A stretch of 64,000 nucleotides of DNA, taken from Phycisphaera sp. (GTDB lineage: Bacteria > Planctomycetota > Phycisphaerae > Phycisphaerales > UBA1924). The notes under the pieces were generated by a model. The model worked only from the letters and a program-made list of their open reading frames with translations. It was not told where the DNA came from and searched no databases. Below, piece after piece: positions 61,931 through 64,000 of the stretch. Position numbers and translations under genes: made by a program. The DNA is taken from NCBI GenBank assembly GCA_003712165.1, contig RHLH01000001.1, positions 2,577,575-2,641,574 of the forward strand. The letters run 5' to 3'. The number at the start of each line of letters is the position of its first letter. Within the stretch, counting starts at the first letter, position 1.

Positions 61931-62446
61931 ATGAAGAAAGCCCAGAAAGCACAACTCTCTGTCGGTGGCCTGCTCTTGGTCGTTGCGCTCGTCGCGGCCC
62001 AGCTCTTGCTGGACATCGATCTGGTTGGCTCAGGATCGAACAGCGCAACTTCTACATCTGTCACAACGCCAGTGCCATCCCCGGGTCAATCCGAGAACTC
62101 CGCCTCCACCCACATCAGCGAAGACGCGATCAGGCGGCTGATCGACAATCAGATCTCCGGCGAGATGGTGACACTCGAAGCGGAAATCGTGAAGCTGCTC
62201 CCGGACGATAACGACGGGTCGCGCCACCAGAGGTTGCTGCTCGCGCTCGAATCGGGCGGCACGGTGCTGGTCGCGCACAACATCGATCTCGCCCCGCGCG
62301 TCCCCGCCGACGAGGGCGACACGATCACAGTGAGGGGCCAGTACGAATGGAACGACAAGGGCGGCGTGCTGCACTGGACGCACCACGACCCCAAAGAATG
62401 GCGCGAGGGCGGCTGGATCGAGCTCAACGGGGGACGCTACGAGTAA
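61931..62446 (+). CDS. DUF3465 protein, membrane-anchored
   Basis: About 171 residues. An N-terminal hydrophobic segment (LSVGGLLLVVALVAAQLLLD) may be a signal anchor, followed by a Ser/Pro linker. The C-terminal 110 residues match DUF3465: NDGSRHQRLLLALESGGTVL, LVAHNIDLAPRVPADEGDTI and YEWNDKGGVLHWTHHDPKEW are strongly recognisable. The function of the domain is unknown. ATG 61931 is used; an upstream ATG at 61874 would add 19 residues. The uvrB ATG follows 3 nt after the stop, so the two are probably cotranscribed. Confidence 0.85.
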   Translation: MKKAQKAQLSVGGLLLVVALVAAQLLLDIDLVGSGSNSATSTSVTTPVPSPGQSENSASTHISEDAIRRLIDNQISGEMVTLEAEIVKLLPDDNDGSRHQRLLLALESGGTVLVAHNIDLAPRVPADEGDTITVRGQYEWNDKGGVLHWTHHDPKEWREGGWIELNGGRYE

Positions 62447-62449
62447 CCC

Positions 62450-64000
62450 ATGCCTGATCAGCTGTTCAAAGTCGTGAGCCCTTTCAAACCCACGGGCGAC
62501 CAGCCCACCGCGATCGCTGCGCTCGAGGAGCGCATCACGGGCGGCGCAAAGCACTCTTGCCTTCTTGGTGCAACCGGCACGGGCAAGACGTTCACGATGG
62601 CGAACCTGATCGAGCGCCTGCAGAGACCCACGCTCGTGCTGAGCCATAACAAAACGCTCGCAGCGCAGCTCTTCGAGGAATTCAAAGAGCTGTTCCCGAA
62701 CAACAGCGTCAACTACTTCGTCAGCTACTACGACTACTACCAGCCCGAGGCGTACATCCCTCAGCGGGACATCTACATCGAGAAAGACGCGGGGCGCAAC
62801 GACGAGCTCGACCAACTCCGCCTGGCGGCAACGAGCAACCTGCTCAGCCGGCGCGACACGATCGTGGTCTCCAGTGTTTCGTGCATTTTCGGCCTTGGAT
62901 CGCCCGACGCCTACGGCAACAAGGTGCTCACGATCACGCGGGGCGACACGATCGACCGCCGAGAGTTTCTGCTCGCGCTCAACGACATGCAGTACAAACG
63001 GGCTGACATCGAGTTCCAGCGAGGCATGTTCCGCGTCCGAGGCGACACGATCGACGTCTTCCCCGCCTACGAGCAGTTCGCGGTCCGCATCGACCTCTTC
63101 GGCGACGAGATCGAGAAGGTCGAGCTGATCAACCCGACCTCGGGCGAATTACTTGCAGAAGAATCGCAGTTCTTCCTCTTCCCCGCGGTGCACTACGTCA
63201 TGCCCGAGGAGCAGATGAAGGCAGCGCTCGACGGCATCAGAACCGAGCTCGACGAACGGGTGATGCAGCTGCGGGGCTCGGGTCACCTTATGGAAGCGCA
63301 GAGGCTTCTGGCGAGAACGAAGTACGACCTCGAGATGATGGAAGAAGTCGGTTTCTGCTCCGGGATCGAGAACTACAGCAGGTACATGGACGGGCGCATG
63401 CCGGGCGAGAAGCCCTACACGCTGATGGACTACTTCGACTTTGCGCCGCCCTCGGGCGCGAACGAGAAACCCGGCATGAACGTCCAGCACGTCGCCGAGT
63501 TGCCGCCGAATGTGAGGCCCACGAGCGAAGAAGCCCGGGCACTCAGACCAAACGCGAGGGACTGGCTTGTCATCATCGACGAGAGCCACGTGACGCTGCC
63601 TCAGGTGCGCGCGATGTTCAACGGCGATCGAGCTCGCAAGGAAGTGCTCGTGAACCACGGGTTCAGGCTTCCCTCGGCGCTCGACAACAGGCCCCTGCGG
63701 TTCGAGGAGTTCGAGGAGTTTGTGCCGCAAATCGTGCACGTGAGCGCGACGCCCGGCCCTTACGAGCTCGGGCAGACGGGCGGCGAGGTCGCCGAGCAAG
63801 TGATCCGCCCGACCGGGCTCGTCGATCCGCTGATCGAGATCAAGCCTGCCAAGGGACAGGTGCCCGATTTGCTTGAGCGCTGCCAGGACCGCGTTGAGAA
63901 GGGCGAGCGTGTGCTCGTAATCGCGCTGACCAAGCGTTTGTGCGAAGATCTTGCCGCGTACCTCGACGAGAAGGGCATCGCGTCGCGCTACATGCACAGC
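62450..64000 (+). CDS. uvrB: Excinuclease ABC subunit B, C-terminus cut by window edge
   Basis: The first 517 codons of UvrB, a DNA-damage-verifying helicase-like ATPase of nucleotide excision repair. Walker A is LLGATGTGKTFTMANLIE. The beta-hairpin region with YYDYYQPEAYIPQRDIYIEK is intact, and so are the DIEFQRGMFRVRGDTIDVFP block, the DESHVTLPQVRAMFNGD helicase motif and VSATPGPYELGQT. The usual length is about 670 residues, so about 150 residues, including the UVR motif, lie beyond the edge. Confidence 0.97.
   Translation, partial: MPDQLFKVVSPFKPTGDQPTAIAALEERITGGAKHSCLLGATGTGKTFTMANLIERLQRPTLVLSHNKTLAAQLFEEFKELFPNNSVNYFVSYYDYYQPEAYIPQRDIYIEKDAGRNDELDQLRLAATSNLLSRRDTIVVSSVSCIFGLGSPDAYGNKVLTITRGDTIDRREFLLALNDMQYKRADIEFQRGMFRVRGDTIDVFPAYEQFAVRIDLFGDEIEKVELINPTSGELLAEESQFFLFPAVHYVMPEEQMKAALDGIRTELDERVMQLRGSGHLMEAQRLLARTKYDLEMMEEVGFCSGIENYSRYMDGRMPGEKPYTLMDYFDFAPPSGANEKPGMNVQHVAELPPNVRPTSEEARALRPNARDWLVIIDESHVTLPQVRAMFNGDRARKEVLVNHGFRLPSALDNRPLRFEEFEEFVPQIVHVSATPGPYELGQTGGEVAEQVIRPTGLVDPLIEIKPAKGQVPDLLERCQDRVEKGERVLVIALTKRLCEDLAAYLDEKGIASRYMHS

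Overview
The window looks like a chromosomal segment of a GC-rich planctomycete, most likely of the class Phycisphaerae. Reasons: high-GC coding DNA; a long TPR-fused secretin, a FlgI-like lipoprotein and several conserved genes with no recognisable family; frequent GTG/TTG starts; short scattered operons; and a B12-dependent ribonucleotide reductase. No rRNA, tRNA, CRISPR array or intact insertion sequence was recognised.

Layout. 1-3.8 kb: a membrane-anchored TPR-like protein (cut by the edge), an atypical MnmE-like GTPase, coaX and an unknown gene. 4-8.6 kb: a secretin, then an RsbV/RsbW-type partner-switching pair. 8.6-12.7 kb: iscS-iscU-iscA, an ACT-domain protein and a TlpA-like thioredoxin. 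12.8-17.1 kb (minus): a PhyH-type dioxygenase, trxB, a secreted unknown and a primary-type sigma factor. 17.4-22.6 kb: a UVR-motif protein, a KefB/C-type antiporter, mnmG and a divergent GNAT. 22.6-23.9 kb: a DNA methyltransferase followed by a broken partner gene. 23.9-30.7 kb (minus): a polyprenyl sugar transferase, dnaJ, a 45-residue-repeat membrane protein, a CpeT-like/FKBP fusion, mdh and an unknown. 30.8-34.6 kb: a methyltransferase, a flavin reductase and a SulP transporter. 34.6-36.0 kb: an AT-rich island with an AlbA_2 (Schlafen-type) gene coupled to an unknown aromatic-rich gene. 36-41 kb (minus): dcd, a VOC protein and nrdJ. 41.7-48 kb: a FlgI-like lipoprotein, smc and a small membrane protein. 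48-56 kb: a serine hydrolase, pyrD, a TPR-YggX fusion, a DUF58 protein, plsC, cmk, a TIM-barrel isomerase-like protein and gcvH. 56-59.4 kb: an ABC ATPase with its FtsX-type permease. 59.4-61.8 kb (minus): an ArsR/SRPBCC/DinB operon with a clear palindromic operator. 61.9-64 kb: a DUF3465 protein and the first 517 codons of uvrB.

Most of the window is housekeeping: Fe-S assembly, thiol redox, nucleotide supply (dcd, nrdJ, cmk, pyrD), tRNA modification, chromosome segregation, DNA repair and envelope functions. Accessory DNA is concentrated in two AT-richer stretches. The 22.6-23.9 kb stretch reads as a decaying restriction-modification pair. The 34.6-36.0 kb stretch is a compact coupled gene pair set against the nrdJ terminator and flanked by a fragment of a second flavin reductase. 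That pair is the best candidate here for an undescribed, possibly defensive, system.

Regulatory signals recur. Sigma-70-like -10 boxes of the form TANNNT precede many genes. In at least six cases the box ends only 5 to 7 nt before the start codon, which suggests that leaderless mRNAs are common in this organism. Five intrinsic terminators and one strong repressor operator can be seen directly.
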